DNA of 64,000 bases, from NCBI RefSeq assembly GCF_900111075.1, contig NZ_FOFZ01000001.1, positions 124,001 through 188,000 on the forward strand, given 5' to 3'. This stretch comes from Flavobacterium frigoris. Lineage in GTDB: Bacteria > Bacteroidota > Bacteroidia > Flavobacteriales > Flavobacteriaceae. Below, piece after piece: positions 18,222 through 27,391 of the stretch. The number at the start of each line of letters is the position of its first letter. The stretch's first letter is position 1. The notes under the pieces were generated by a model. It was not told the origin of the DNA. It did no database searches and saw nothing but the letters and a program-made list of their open reading frames with translations. The translations under genes and the position numbers were made by a program.

Positions 18222-19478
18222 TTATTTCGCTGCAAGACCTATTTTAAAAACTTTTTCAATCCATTCGATACTTTCATCTACCATGGTATCATCATCTTTT
18301 AAATGATTTGCAAATTGGGTAGTGATTTTTTGAATAATTCTTGCGCTGATAATCTCTGCTTGTTCTTCATTGAAATCAGCTATTTTTTTACTCTGGAAAT
18401 TTAATTCGGAAGTTTTGATAGCATTCAATTTTTCTTTCAAAGCATGAATGGTAGGCGCAAATTTTCGGCCTTTTGTCCAAACATTGAACTCTTCTTTTAT
18501 TTCTTCGATAATAGCTTCAGCGGCAGGAATGTGTTTTTTTCTGTTTTCTAAAGTTTCATCAGTTAGTTGAGACAAATAATCCATATGAATTAATGTAACG
18601 CCATCTAATTCCTGAACATCTTCATTTACATTTTTAGGTATGGATAAATCTAAAATCAACAAAGGCTTTTTTAGATTCAAAATTGCTTTATCTACAGTAG
18701 GGTTTTGGGCACCAGTAGCAACCACAACAACATCTGCTTTTTGTAATTCCAGATGTAACTCTGAATAATCTTTTACGATTAAGTTTAGTTTACCCGCTAA
18801 TTTTTCCGCTTTATCTTTCGTTCTGTTGATTAGAGTAATGTGTTCGTTTTTGGTGTGTTTTACCAAATTTTCACAAGTATTACGACCAATTTTCCCTGTG
18901 CCAAACAATAGAATGTTTTTGTTTCCAATGTCTTCTACGTTCTTCATTATATATTGAACGGAAGCAAAAGATACCGAAGTGGCTCCGGAACTAATTTCTG
19001 TATCTGTTTTTATTTTTTTACTCGCTTGAATAACCGCATTCACTAATCTTTCCATGAAATTACTGGCAAGACCTAAGGATTTCGACTGGCTAAAACTAGT
19101 TTTTATTTGGGAAATAATTTCAAAATCTCCAAGAATCTGGCTGTCTAAACCTGTTCCTACACGAAACATATGGTTTATGGCTTCTTGATTTTTATATACA
19201 AAACCAACTTTTTGAAATGCTTCAACACTACCTTGACTATTCTCACAAATCAATTTTATTAATTGAAAAGGGTGTTCTGCAAATCCGTATATCTCTGTTC
19301 GATTACAAGTAGAAGTTACGATTAAGCTCTCAATTCCTTCCTCTTTTGCTTGCTCCAGTAAACGTGTTTTAGCTAAAGCATCTAAGCTAAATTTTCCTCT
19401 AATCTCAGCATCTGCTTTTTTATAGCTTAATCCAACGGAGTAAAAATACTGATGCTTTGATAGGTTGTTATTTTCCAT
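18222..19478 (-). CDS. hemA: Glutamyl-tRNA reductase
   Basis: HemA (418 residues) reduces glutamyl-tRNA to glutamate-1-semialdehyde, the first committed step of the C5 route to heme. The active-site cysteine C58 lies in VTSTCNRTEIYG. The NADPH-binding LLFGTGKIGRNT segment and the C-terminal dimerisation domain are present. It is the first gene of the minus-strand heme cluster and faces a divergent AraC-type regulator, so the intergenic region 19479-19706 is the natural control point. hemL (the aminomutase) is not in the window. Confidence 0.96.
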   Translation of the reverse strand: MENNNLSKHQYFYSVGLSYKKADAEIRGKFSLDALAKTRLLEQAKEEGIESLIVTSTCNRTEIYGFAEHPFQLIKLICENSQGSVEAFQKVGFVYKNQEAINHMFRVGTGLDSQILGDFEIISQIKTSFSQSKSLGLASNFMERLVNAVIQASKKIKTDTEISSGATSVSFASVQYIMKNVEDIGNKNILLFGTGKIGRNTCENLVKHTKNEHITLINRTKDKAEKLAGKLNLIVKDYSELHLELQKADVVVVATGAQNPTVDKAILNLKKPLLILDLSIPKNVNEDVQELDGVTLIHMDYLSQLTDETLENRKKHIPAAEAIIEEIKEEFNVWTKGRKFAPTIHALKEKLNAIKTSELNFQSKKIADFNEEQAEIISARIIQKITTQFANHLKDDDTMVDESIEWIEKVFKIGLAAK

Positions 19479-19503
19479 ATAATTACTTTTCCAAAAAGTG
19501 AGA

Positions 19504-19511
19504 CAAAATTA
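19504..19511 (-). promoter_or_regulatory. -7 element of the hemA operon
   Basis: On the minus strand the sequence reads TAATTTTG, matching TAnnTTTG, 26 bp upstream of the hemA start codon. No clear -33 element was found. Confidence 0.5.
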
Positions 19512-19605
19512 TCACTAAAGACTTTATAAAAGTAACGCTAGAAGTACTTTTTGTATCGCTATATGTTTTTTTGTTTCTAATCGCCTGTTTTAATGCAAAA
19601 ATAGC

Positions 19606-19613
19606 TATTTTTG
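19606..19613 (+). promoter_or_regulatory. -7 element of the AraC regulator gene
   Basis: TATTTTTG matches TAnnTTTG, about 95 bp upstream of the regulator's start. It lies in the divergent hemA/araC control region. Confidence 0.45.
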
Positions 19614-19706
19614 TACTGAAATCAAGTAATTAGACGTTTCTTATTTAGAGTCGTTCTAAACTAAAGAGGTTTGTAATCGTCGTGTTTTAAATTAAAAAAT
19701 ATCGCT

Positions 19707-20579
19707 ATGAGTTCTCAAGAAATTATAAAAATAGAAGATGATTTTACCTTAATTCGTTTTCAGAATGACAGCACAGAATCCTTTAATGCCCAACGCGAAG
19801 TCAGCAGCGGCTTGATTCAATTTCATTTTGGATTAAAAGGAAGCGCTAAATTTATATTCAATCAAGGGAATTATGCCTTGGAACTGAAAGAAGAAAAATC
19901 ATTGCTTTTATACAATCCACAAAAGGAGTTACCGCTGAATCTCGAACTAGCGCCAAATTCATGGGTGATTTCGGTAATTATTTCGATCAAGAAATTTCAT
20001 GCCTTATTTTCGACAGAAGCTGATTACATTACTTTTTTGAGCGGAGATAATAAAGACAAGAAATATTATAACGAAGGAAATATAAGTCCGTCGATGGCAA
20101 TTGTACTGTCTCAGTTATTTCATTATAGCCTGCATCCTTCGATAAAAAACTTGTATTACAAAGGAAAAGGCTACGAATTGTTGAGTTTGTATTTCAATAG
20201 AACCGAAGATCCCAATGCAGAACAATGTCCGTTTTTAATAGATGAAGACAATGTAATGAAGATTAGAAAAGCCAAAGAAATTATTATTGCTAATATGGCT
20301 GAACCACCAGGTTTACAAGAACTAGCCGATGAAATAGGTTTGAATTTAAAGAAACTGAAAATGGGTTTCAAACAAATTTATGGCGATACTGTTTATGGGT
20401 TTCTGTTTGATTACAAAATGGATTTTGCTCGAAAGTTACTCGACAGTGGCTCTTATAATGTAAATGAGGTAGGACTAAAAATAGGATACAGCACCGGAAG
20501 TCATTTCATCGCTGCCTTCAAAAAGAAATTTGCCACAACGCCAAAGAAATACTTAATGTCCATTAATCCGAATACGTAA
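19707..20579 (+). CDS. AraC-family transcriptional regulator (PchR-like)
   Basis: The 290-residue protein has an N-terminal ligand-binding region (about 1-180) and a C-terminal double helix-turn-helix AraC domain (about 190-285). The second motif reads VGLKIGYSTGSHFIAAFKKKF, close to the family consensus, followed by the TPKKYL end motif. Its overall form resembles the siderophore regulator PchR. Position between the divergent hemA operon and hemH makes it the candidate regulator of heme synthesis, perhaps in response to iron, a siderophore or heme. The sensed ligand cannot be read from sequence. Confidence 0.9.
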   Translation: MSSQEIIKIEDDFTLIRFQNDSTESFNAQREVSSGLIQFHFGLKGSAKFIFNQGNYALELKEEKSLLLYNPQKELPLNLELAPNSWVISVIISIKKFHALFSTEADYITFLSGDNKDKKYYNEGNISPSMAIVLSQLFHYSLHPSIKNLYYKGKGYELLSLYFNRTEDPNAEQCPFLIDEDNVMKIRKAKEIIIANMAEPPGLQELADEIGLNLKKLKMGFKQIYGDTVYGFLFDYKMDFARKLLDSGSYNVNEVGLKIGYSTGSHFIAAFKKKFATTPKKYLMSINPNT

Positions 20580-20653
20580 TTCGTCATCGGTTTTATATAT
20601 TAAACAATAAATAAAAAATAGTTAATCGTAATTTACAGCAAACCAACTTTAAT

Positions 20654-20661
20654 TACTTTTG
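20654..20661 (+). promoter_or_regulatory. -7 element upstream of hemH
   Basis: TACTTTTG matches TAnnTTTG, 80 bp upstream of the hemH start. It implies that hemH-MATE-hemJ can be transcribed separately from the AraC gene. Confidence 0.45.
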
Positions 20662-20741
20662 CCACAAGATTACACATTCTTCGTACTAAAGGGTTTTACC
20701 TATACAGCTGAAGCAATGATAATAATAAAAAGAAATAATTT

Positions 20742-21773
20742 ATGAAAGGTGTATTATTAGTCAACTTAGGTTCTCCTGAAAGTCCAACTGCAAAAGATGT
20801 AAAACCATATTTGGATGAGTTTTTAATGGACAAATACGTAATTGATGTTCCGTTTTTATTAAGAGCGTTATTAGTTCGCGGAATCATTTTGCAAACACGA
20901 CCTAAAAAATCGGCGGCAGCCTATGCTAAAATATGGTGGGACGAAGGCTCTCCGCTTGTCGTGATATCAAAAAGAATGCACGCTAAAGTAAAGCAATTAG
21001 TGAATGTTCCCGTTTCCCTTGCCATGCGTTATGGAAACCCTTCTCTTTTGTCAGGCTTGCAAGAATTACATGATCAAGGGGTGAATGAGGTGCTGCTTTT
21101 TCCTTTGTATCCGCAACATGCGATGGCGTCTACGACTACAATATTAGAACTAGCCGAAGAACACCGTAAAAAGTATTTCCCGGAAATGAATTTTACGATA
21201 GTACCTGCTTTTTACAACAAACCAGATTATTTACAAAACCTTGCCGATTCTATAAAAGGACACTTGAAAGGGTATGACTACGATCATCTATTGTTTTCTT
21301 ACCATGGAATTCCGGAGCGTCACATTCGCAAAACGGATATTACTAAATCACATTGTAAAATTGACGGCTCTTGTTGCAATACGCCTTCACCGGCACATGA
21401 ATTTTGTTACCGTCACCAATGTTATGAAACCACAAAACAGGTCGTGAAATTATTAGGTATTCCAGAAGGAAAATACAGCCAAACGTTTCAATCGCGTTTA
21501 GCGGGTGACAAATGGCTTACGCCTTACACGGATGTCGAAGTGAATAAAATGCCTGAAAAAGGAATCAAAAAATTAGCGGTGGTAACCCCAGCTTTTGTCT
21601 CTGATTGTTTAGAAACATTAGAAGAAATCGCGATGGAAGCCAATCACGAATTCAAAGCACATGGAGGCGAAGAATTCTTGGCAATTCCTTGCTTGAACGA
21701 TAGCGATGCCTGGTGCAATACCGTAAGCAATTGGATCACGGAATGGGTAGCTGTTGAAAAAACAAATGCATAA
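20742..21773 (+). CDS. hemH: Ferrochelatase
   Basis: This 343-residue enzyme inserts iron into the porphyrin ring. The catalytic histidine is H188 in FSYHGIPERH. The C-terminal TPAFVSDCLETLEEI segment with its conserved acidic residues is present. Between them a Cys-rich loop holds five cysteines in about 30 residues (the CKIDGSCC and HEFCYRHQC portions), which could bind a metal or cluster, although this loop is common in bacterial ferrochelatases. Its stop abuts the start of the MATE transporter gene, so the two are co-translated. Confidence 0.97.
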   Translation: MKGVLLVNLGSPESPTAKDVKPYLDEFLMDKYVIDVPFLLRALLVRGIILQTRPKKSAAAYAKIWWDEGSPLVVISKRMHAKVKQLVNVPVSLAMRYGNPSLLSGLQELHDQGVNEVLLFPLYPQHAMASTTTILELAEEHRKKYFPEMNFTIVPAFYNKPDYLQNLADSIKGHLKGYDYDHLLFSYHGIPERHIRKTDITKSHCKIDGSCCNTPSPAHEFCYRHQCYETTKQVVKLLGIPEGKYSQTFQSRLAGDKWLTPYTDVEVNKMPEKGIKKLAVVTPAFVSDCLETLEEIAMEANHEFKAHGGEEFLAIPCLNDSDAWCNTVSNWITEWVAVEKTNA

Positions 21774-23129
21774 ATGGCAATTTCAGCCGAAGAACTAGGA
21801 ACCGAAGACATAAAAAAACTCTTGATGAAGCAGGCTTTGCCTGCTTCTATTGGGATTTTGTTCATGTCCGTCAATATCCTTATTGATACCATATTTGTCG
21901 GACAGTGGATTGGTTCGCTTGCTATTGCGGCCGTAACAGTGGTCTTGCCTATAACTTTCCTGATTTCATCATTAGGCATGGCTATTGGCGTAGGTGGTGG
22001 TTCTGTTCTTTCTAGAGCTTTGGGTGCGAAAGACCGCGAAAAAGCGAAAACTACTTTTGCCAATCAAATTATGATGACCTTTATTTTGGCGTCACTTTTT
22101 GTAATACTTGGTATCTTTTTCAGTTCTGAAATGCTACTGCTTTTTGGTGCCAAAGGAGCAATCATAGCTCCGGCAGCTGAATTCTTTTCCCCAATTATTG
22201 TTTCTGTGCCTTTCCTTGCCCTTTGCATGATGGGAAACAACATAATCAGAGCCGAAGGCAAAGCTAAATTTGCTATGGTCGCCATGATTATTCCTGCTTT
22301 TGTCAATATCATTTTAGATATTATTTTTATAAAAGTGATGGGATTAGGCATGTTTGGAGCAGCGTTAGCAACATCCATTTCCTATTTTATGTGCTTCCTT
22401 TTTGTTCTTTGGTTCTTTGTTTATAAAAGCGAATTAAAACTAAAAGCACGACATTTTACGTTACACTTACCCATCATAAAAGAAATTACAGAACTAAGTT
22501 TTGTTACTTTTTCAAGACAAGGAGTAATAGGTGTTTTGGCCATTATTCTCAACCATACTTTATACTCGTATGGCGGCGAACATTCGATTGCCGTTTACGG
22601 AATAATAAGTAGAATGTTGATGTTTGCCCTGTTCCCTATTCTTGGAATTACACAAGGATTTATCCCGATTGCCGGTTATAATTATGGAGCCCAAAATTAT
22701 GAAAGAGTTAAAGAAAGCATTCAAATATCCATCAAATATGCTGCACTATTAGCATCGTTGATATTTGTTGTTATTCTCTATTATGCCACGCCAATAGTAA
22801 CCATTTTTACCACCGACCCAAAGGTTATTGCCGAAACACCGAATGCCTTACGATGGGTATTTGCCGCTTCTCCTATTATAGCCATCCAGTTAATTGGCGC
22901 AGCCTATTTTCAAGCCGCGGGAAAAGCTAAAAAAGCATTAATGCTGACGCTGAGTAAACAAGGATTTTTCTTAATTCCGTTAGTACTGATACTACCGAAT
23001 TTTTTCGGTATTTTTGGAGTGTGGGTTGCCTTCCCTATTGCCGATGTGTTGTCAACAATACTAACCGGCTATTTTCTAAAGAAAGAAATGAATACAAAAT
23101 TGATTAAAACTACTGATGGAATATTATAA
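21774..23129 (+). CDS. MATE-family efflux transporter
   Basis: This 451-residue integral membrane protein has about 12 hydrophobic segments. The first half holds the GGGSVLSRALGAKDREKA motif and the second half ITQGFIPIAGYNYGAQN, both typical of MATE (NorM/MepA-like) cation-drug antiporters. It starts on the base after the hemH stop and overlaps hemJ by 14 bp. This placement inside the heme unit hints at export of a porphyrin, heme or toxic by-product, but that is inference from context only. Confidence 0.92.
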   Translation: MAISAEELGTEDIKKLLMKQALPASIGILFMSVNILIDTIFVGQWIGSLAIAAVTVVLPITFLISSLGMAIGVGGGSVLSRALGAKDREKAKTTFANQIMMTFILASLFVILGIFFSSEMLLLFGAKGAIIAPAAEFFSPIIVSVPFLALCMMGNNIIRAEGKAKFAMVAMIIPAFVNIILDIIFIKVMGLGMFGAALATSISYFMCFLFVLWFFVYKSELKLKARHFTLHLPIIKEITELSFVTFSRQGVIGVLAIILNHTLYSYGGEHSIAVYGIISRMLMFALFPILGITQGFIPIAGYNYGAQNYERVKESIQISIKYAALLASLIFVVILYYATPIVTIFTTDPKVIAETPNALRWVFAASPIIAIQLIGAAYFQAAGKAKKALMLTLSKQGFFLIPLVLILPNFFGIFGVWVAFPIADVLSTILTGYFLKKEMNTKLIKTTDGIL

Positions 23130-23673
23130 CTACCTCAAATCCCTACACCTCATATTTGTAATTACCTGGTTTGCAGGTTTGTTTTATATTGTTCGGTTGT
23201 TTGTTTACCAAATTGAAGCAAATGACAAACCATCTCCTGAAAAAGAAATTTTGCAAGCACAATACAAAATAATGACCTACCGATTGTGGTATATTATCAC
23301 CTGGCCTTCGGCGGTTCTGGCTAGTATTTTTGCGTTTTGGATGCTATTTTTCACTCCCTTAGGAAAGTCTTGGTTGCAAATGCCATGGATGCATGTAAAA
23401 CTTGGCTTTGTATTTGTGTTGTATTTATACCATGGCAAATGCCACCAAATATTCAAGCAATTGCAAAACAACCAAGTTAAATACACAACTAACTTTATGC
23501 GTTTATGGAATGAAGGCGCCACCATCATTCTTTTTGCAGTTGTTTTTTTAGTGATTCTAAAAAATGCCGTCAATTGGATTTACGGAGTCGCTGGCATTTT
23601 TCTATTTTCAATTACAATTATGTTGGGCTTTAAATTTTACAAGAGAATACGAGAAAAGAACAGTGAACAGTGA
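23116..23673 (+). CDS. hemJ: Protoporphyrinogen IX oxidase HemJ
   Basis: The 185-residue protein has four or five membrane helices and matches the HemJ (UPF0093) family. It has the N-terminal YLKSLHLIFVITWFAGLFY segment with the conserved H11, the MPWMHVKLGFV motif with conserved histidine and lysine, and the RLWNEG motif. HemJ oxidises protoporphyrinogen IX to protoporphyrin IX in the inner membrane using b-type heme. It fills the gap between HemF and HemH here, and no hemG or hemY is visible. The start overlaps the MATE gene end by 14 bp. Confidence 0.93.
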   Translation: MEYYNYLKSLHLIFVITWFAGLFYIVRLFVYQIEANDKPSPEKEILQAQYKIMTYRLWYIITWPSAVLASIFAFWMLFFTPLGKSWLQMPWMHVKLGFVFVLYLYHGKCHQIFKQLQNNQVKYTTNFMRLWNEGATIILFAVVFLVILKNAVNWIYGVAGIFLFSITIMLGFKFYKRIREKNSEQ

Positions 23674-23741
23674 TGAGTCTTTTAGTGTTCAGTTTCTCCT
23701 ATTACTGACATGTAAAAAGATGAAATACTAAAAAGAGAACA

Positions 23742-25214
23742 ATGCTAAAAGGTTTCAAATTATCGATGTTGTCGCTACGAATTCGGATTTTTCTTTCGAT
23801 GATCGTACTGATAATCGTAGCCTCTATTTTGTTAGCTTCTATCTCGATTATCCAATTTAAAAACGAAGCCAAAGAATACCATCAGGAACGACTGGAAAGA
23901 AAAGAAAATGCGGTTAGAGAACATATTAATTACGTTCTTTCGACAACAACCTATCCTTTAACTACTGAAAACCTCGATCTGATTTTCAAGGATAAGATTC
24001 ACGAACTGGCGCACATTCATAATATTGAAATAAATATTTATAGTCTTGAAGGCAAGCTTTTAAAATCATCCAAAGAATCTTTTTCCGTTGATAAGGTTTC
24101 TCCGCCCATCCCAAAATACATATTAAAACTGGTTCGTTCTTCGATTGAAAAACGATACGTAGATATTAAAACCGTAAATGGTGTTAAAAACAGGTCTTCT
24201 TTTACCCAAATAAAAGACGATAAATTCAAGCCCTTGGGTGTTTTGAACTTACCTTATCTAGAGGATGATGGCTTTTATGAAAAGGAGCTGAACAGTTTTT
24301 TAATCCGTTTAGGACAAGTCTATACCTTTATGTTAATTGTGGCCTTTGGACTGGCTTATTTTCTTTCGACGTACATCACAAAATCCTTGAAAACAATTTC
24401 AGACCGTATAAACGAAACTAGTTTGAGCCAAAAGAATAAAAAAATAGTATTAGAAGCAAGCAGTAAAGAAATCAACCTATTGATTAAATCTTATAATCGA
24501 ATGGTCGAAGAACTCGAGATAAGTGCCGTCAAATTAGCGCAAAGTGAAAGAGAAGAAGCTTGGCGCGAAATGGCGAAACAGGTAGCGCATGAGATCAAAA
24601 ATCCATTGACGCCAATGCGTTTGACGGTACAAAGCTTCGAAAGAAAATTCAATCCCGAAGATCCTGACATCATACAAAAAATGAAAGATTACTCGGAGAC
24701 CTTAATTCAGCAAATTGATACTATGAATGCCGTTGCATCTGCTTTTTCTAATTTTGCTTCTATGCCAGCACAACAAAATGAAACGCTGAACGTAGTCGAA
24801 GTAGTCGAACTAGCATTAGACATTTTTAATGAAGAACACATTGTATTTGAAAGTGAATTCCCTGAAATTATTTCTAAAATAGACCGAACGCAATTGATTC
24901 GAATTCTCACTAATTTGGTCAAAAATGCCATCCAATCGATACCTGAACTACAGGAAAACAAAAGGGTTTTTGTAGCCGTAAAAAAAGAGCTCAACAGTGT
25001 GTTAATCATTGTTGAAGACAATGGAATTGGGATTAAGCCTGAAGATATTAGTCGTATTTTCGAACCTAAATTCACCACTAAAAACAGCGGAATGGGATTA
25101 GGCCTAGGTATTATAAAAAATATCATTGAAAATTATAAAGGAACAATTACCTTTGATACAGAATATGGAAAAGGAACACGGTTTACGGTGTCACTTCCTA
25201 TAATTAACTCTTAA
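23742..25214 (+). CDS. Sensor histidine kinase (NtrY-like, HAMP-HisKA-HATPase)
   Basis: This 490-residue membrane sensor has TM1 at about 13-35, a periplasmic sensing loop of about 160 residues and TM2 at about 193-213. A HAMP-like linker follows. The HisKA domain carries H283 in VAHEIKNPLTPM, and the HATPase domain carries NLVKNAIQ, DNGIGI and GLGLGI. All catalytic boxes are intact. No response regulator gene is adjacent, so it is an orphan kinase. The next gene, an enoyl-CoA hydratase, starts 9 bp downstream and may be co-transcribed. Confidence 0.93.
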   Translation: MLKGFKLSMLSLRIRIFLSMIVLIIVASILLASISIIQFKNEAKEYHQERLERKENAVREHINYVLSTTTYPLTTENLDLIFKDKIHELAHIHNIEINIYSLEGKLLKSSKESFSVDKVSPPIPKYILKLVRSSIEKRYVDIKTVNGVKNRSSFTQIKDDKFKPLGVLNLPYLEDDGFYEKELNSFLIRLGQVYTFMLIVAFGLAYFLSTYITKSLKTISDRINETSLSQKNKKIVLEASSKEINLLIKSYNRMVEELEISAVKLAQSEREEAWREMAKQVAHEIKNPLTPMRLTVQSFERKFNPEDPDIIQKMKDYSETLIQQIDTMNAVASAFSNFASMPAQQNETLNVVEVVELALDIFNEEHIVFESEFPEIISKIDRTQLIRILTNLVKNAIQSIPELQENKRVFVAVKKELNSVLIIVEDNGIGIKPEDISRIFEPKFTTKNSGMGLGLGIIKNIIENYKGTITFDTEYGKGTRFTVSLPIINS

Positions 25215-25223
25215 ATTACTAAA

Positions 25224-26006
25224 ATGAGCTACAACAACATTCTAGTTGCAAAAGAAAACAGCATTGCAACAATAACTATAAACCGTCCTACAAAACTAAA
25301 TGCCCTAAATACAGTAACAATTCAAGAACTGCATCACGCATTTGAGGAGTTAGAAAAAAATTACGAAACTCGAGTGGTTATTTTAACTGGAAGCGGAGAA
25401 AAAGCATTCGTCGCAGGAGCTGACATTGCTGAATTTGCCGATTTTTCAGTTGAAGAAGGTGTTCAATTAGCTGCTCAAGGCCAAGACATCTTATTCAATT
25501 TTGTGGAAAATCTAAAAATCCCAGTTATTGCAGCCGTTAACGGATTTGCACTTGGCGGCGGATTAGAATTAGCTATGGCCTGTCACTTTAGAATCGCCTC
25601 AGACAATGCCAGAATGGGCTTACCAGAAGTATCGCTCGGAGTTATTCCTGGTTATGGTGGAACGCAACGCTTACCACAATTAATAGGTAAAGGACGCGCC
25701 ATGGAAATGATTATGACTGCCGGAATGGTAACGGCTGATGATGCCTACAGAACTGGTTTAGTAAACCATGTGGTACCGCAAGCAGAACTTTTAGAATTCT
25801 GTAATGGAATAGCACAAAGAATCATGAAGAACTCTCCCTTAGCAATCAGCAAAGCCATCAAGTCTATTAATGCGAATTATAAAGACGGTGAAAATGGTTT
25901 TGAAACCGAAATAAAATCTTTCGGGAAATGTTTTGGAACAGAAGATTTTAAAGAAGGAACAACTGCTTTCTTAGAAAAAAGAAAAGCCGTGTTTACTGGG
26001 GAATAA
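25224..26006 (+). CDS. Enoyl-CoA hydratase/isomerase family protein
   Basis: This 260-residue crotonase-fold enzyme likely hydrates 2-enoyl-CoA in fatty acid or amino acid breakdown. The oxyanion-hole segments are GAGEKAFVAGADI-like (AFVAGADI) and NGFALGGGLELAMAC. The catalytic glutamate positions are present in ALGGGLELA and LPEVSLGVIPG, followed by GGTQRLPQLIG. Length is typical of a stand-alone crotonase. A 14-bp hairpin lies 31 bp after the stop. Confidence 0.93.
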   Translation: MSYNNILVAKENSIATITINRPTKLNALNTVTIQELHHAFEELEKNYETRVVILTGSGEKAFVAGADIAEFADFSVEEGVQLAAQGQDILFNFVENLKIPVIAAVNGFALGGGLELAMACHFRIASDNARMGLPEVSLGVIPGYGGTQRLPQLIGKGRAMEMIMTAGMVTADDAYRTGLVNHVVPQAELLEFCNGIAQRIMKNSPLAISKAIKSINANYKDGENGFETEIKSFGKCFGTEDFKEGTTAFLEKRKAVFTGE

Positions 26007-26037
26007 ATAAACATTGCATTACAACAAAATAGTTTTT

Positions 26038-26084
26038 AACAGCAGATTCACAGATCATATGATTCGTGAATCTGCTGTTTTGTA
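26038..26084 (+). terminator. Hairpin after enoyl-CoA hydratase (left copy)
   Basis: A 14-bp perfect inverted repeat (AACAGCAGATTCAC at 26038-26051, GTGAATCTGCTGTT at 26066-26079) is followed by TTG. A near-identical hairpin occurs at 47625-47666. It probably terminates the upstream operon and marks the outer edge of the left flanking repeat. Confidence 0.7.
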
Positions 26085-26500
26085 TACAGAAAACAAACTT
26101 TTCTACTATTTAGTGGTACAAAACCTAATTTTACAAAATCTATTCGAGATTCATTCCATATCTATAAATAACCTCCTGTTCTTTCAATCAGTATTCATTC
26201 AATTTTTAAGAAAAACTAAAGAAGGTATTTAAAACGGCACTTATACCAAACTAACTTTGGCGAAGACCACCAGCAAAACGGAACTGAAAAACATCTATTT
26301 ACGTCCTGTTTTACTAGAAAATGATGTTTTTTAGACTTTCACTTAGAGCTAAGTACAAACCTTAGAAAATAGAAAGTTTTCATACACTTGACGAAACCTT
26401 TACAGGTATTTGCGACTTAAATAAAAAATCCGTTTTTGACTGATCTTCTATTCACGACGTAAAAAAACATTACCTTCAAACTGAAGAAAAAGACCGTGAT
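26038..26500 (+). repeat. Left flanking repeat of the EPS locus (decayed copy)
   Basis: This segment aligns by eye, in direct orientation, to 47622-48265. The order is the same: hairpin, AAACAAACTTTTC word, -7 element, then gene body. About 150 bp present between hairpin and promoter in the right copy are missing here. The -7 element TAATTTTG of the right copy reads TAATTTTA here. Confidence 0.8.
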
Positions 26501-26700
26501 AATCGCATAAAGAATTATTTAATTATATAAAAGTAAATTTAAAACAATCACAACGCGCTGTTTTTCCATACATTTTGACCTCTTGGATTCACCAAAATTT
26601 GTCTCCACTTTTAGGCAACATGAAACAGTCATACCACAATATCTATCTTAAACTTTTGAAAAAGTTAGTTGAAAAAATGCTGCCAGTACAGGCATAGACT
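26190..26700 (+). pseudogene. Decayed copy of the 133-residue gene at 47935-48336
   Basis: Reading from about 26191, the frame gives FQSVFIQFL, then KEGI-stop-NGTYTKLTLAKT, then ELKNIYLRPVLLENDVF. This matches the intact protein residue for residue, with CAA changed to TAA at the KESIQ position, loss of the ATG and a one-base T insertion near 26327-26332 (six T for five). Further stops follow, and an identical 17-base word (TTTTCATACACTTGACG) is retained. DNA similarity fades after about 26500. Weak methyltransferase-like fragments (GNMKQSYHNIYLKLLKKLVE in one frame, about 26618-26677) hint that the ancestral gene was longer; this part is inference. Confidence 0.8.
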
Positions 26701-27058
26701 TAGTTAAATTTTCAATAGACCATTAAGCCAAAGCAATAAGACACTCATCTATACTTAAATAGAAACTCGTCGAAATTCCGTTGCTTAAAGGCAATCCTTG
26801 AAATAAGTTTGTAGAAGTTCTACTAAATTAGGATTTAAAGATTTAGTCAAAGAATAGGAGTGTTATAAAAGACAATGTAATAGGCATAGCTTTAGTACTT
26901 TTGAATAAATAATTAAAACTTTTGCAAAGCTTCAAAGTAATATTTCTTTTAGTAATTTTTGACTTTCTATTCTAAAAAAATGTCTAGTTTTATGGTAATG
27001 AAATTTGGCTGAAATCTAAATTAAATATAGAAACAATGTTTTACTTAATAAATTAATT
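26700..27058. other. Non-coding, possibly decayed coding DNA
   Basis: No intact frame, RNA or repeat was recognised between the pseudogene and the Hpt gene. Fragments of open frame broken by single stops suggest old coding sequence, but no family could be assigned with confidence. Confidence 0.4.
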
Positions 27059-27376
27059 ATGGAAGAACCAAATTTTTCTTACCTCAACAGCTTTTCAGCG
27101 GGAGATAAAGTTTTTGAAGATAAGATACTTAAAGTTATAAAAACGGAGTTCCCTGAAGAAAGAGATACTTATTTAAATAACATTGCAATAACTAATTTCG
27201 ACTTAGCTGCCAATAATGTGCATAAACTCAAACATAAAATTAGTATTTTAGGACTTGAAAAAAGTTATGAATTAGCATGTAAGCATGAATTAAACTTAAT
27301 TGAAGGAAATAATACGCTTCATGAAAATTTCAACGAGATATTAAATACGATGACTCGTTTTTTAAATGAGCTCTAA
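27059..27376 (+). CDS. Histidine phosphotransfer (Hpt) domain protein
   Basis: This 105-residue helical protein has the Hpt signature. The segment VHKLKHKISILGL (about residues 55-67) contains the HxLKH pattern whose first histidine is the phospho-acceptor. It is a stand-alone phosphorelay intermediate without kinase or receiver domain. It lies just before a degraded LytTR regulator and the EPS locus, which encodes a CheY-like receiver and a receiver-fused sugar transferase. A phosphorelay controlling EPS production is therefore plausible but unproven. Confidence 0.8.
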   Translation: MEEPNFSYLNSFSAGDKVFEDKILKVIKTEFPEERDTYLNNIAITNFDLAANNVHKLKHKISILGLEKSYELACKHELNLIEGNNTLHENFNEILNTMTRFLNEL

Positions 27377-27391
27377 AAAATTAATTTTAAA

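Noticed and set aside
26014-26232. Open frame of 72 codons downstream of the enoyl-CoA hydratase
   Set aside because: It reads through a terminator hairpin and then the decayed promoter and start of the left flanking repeat. The protein has no family resemblance and the frame is chance.
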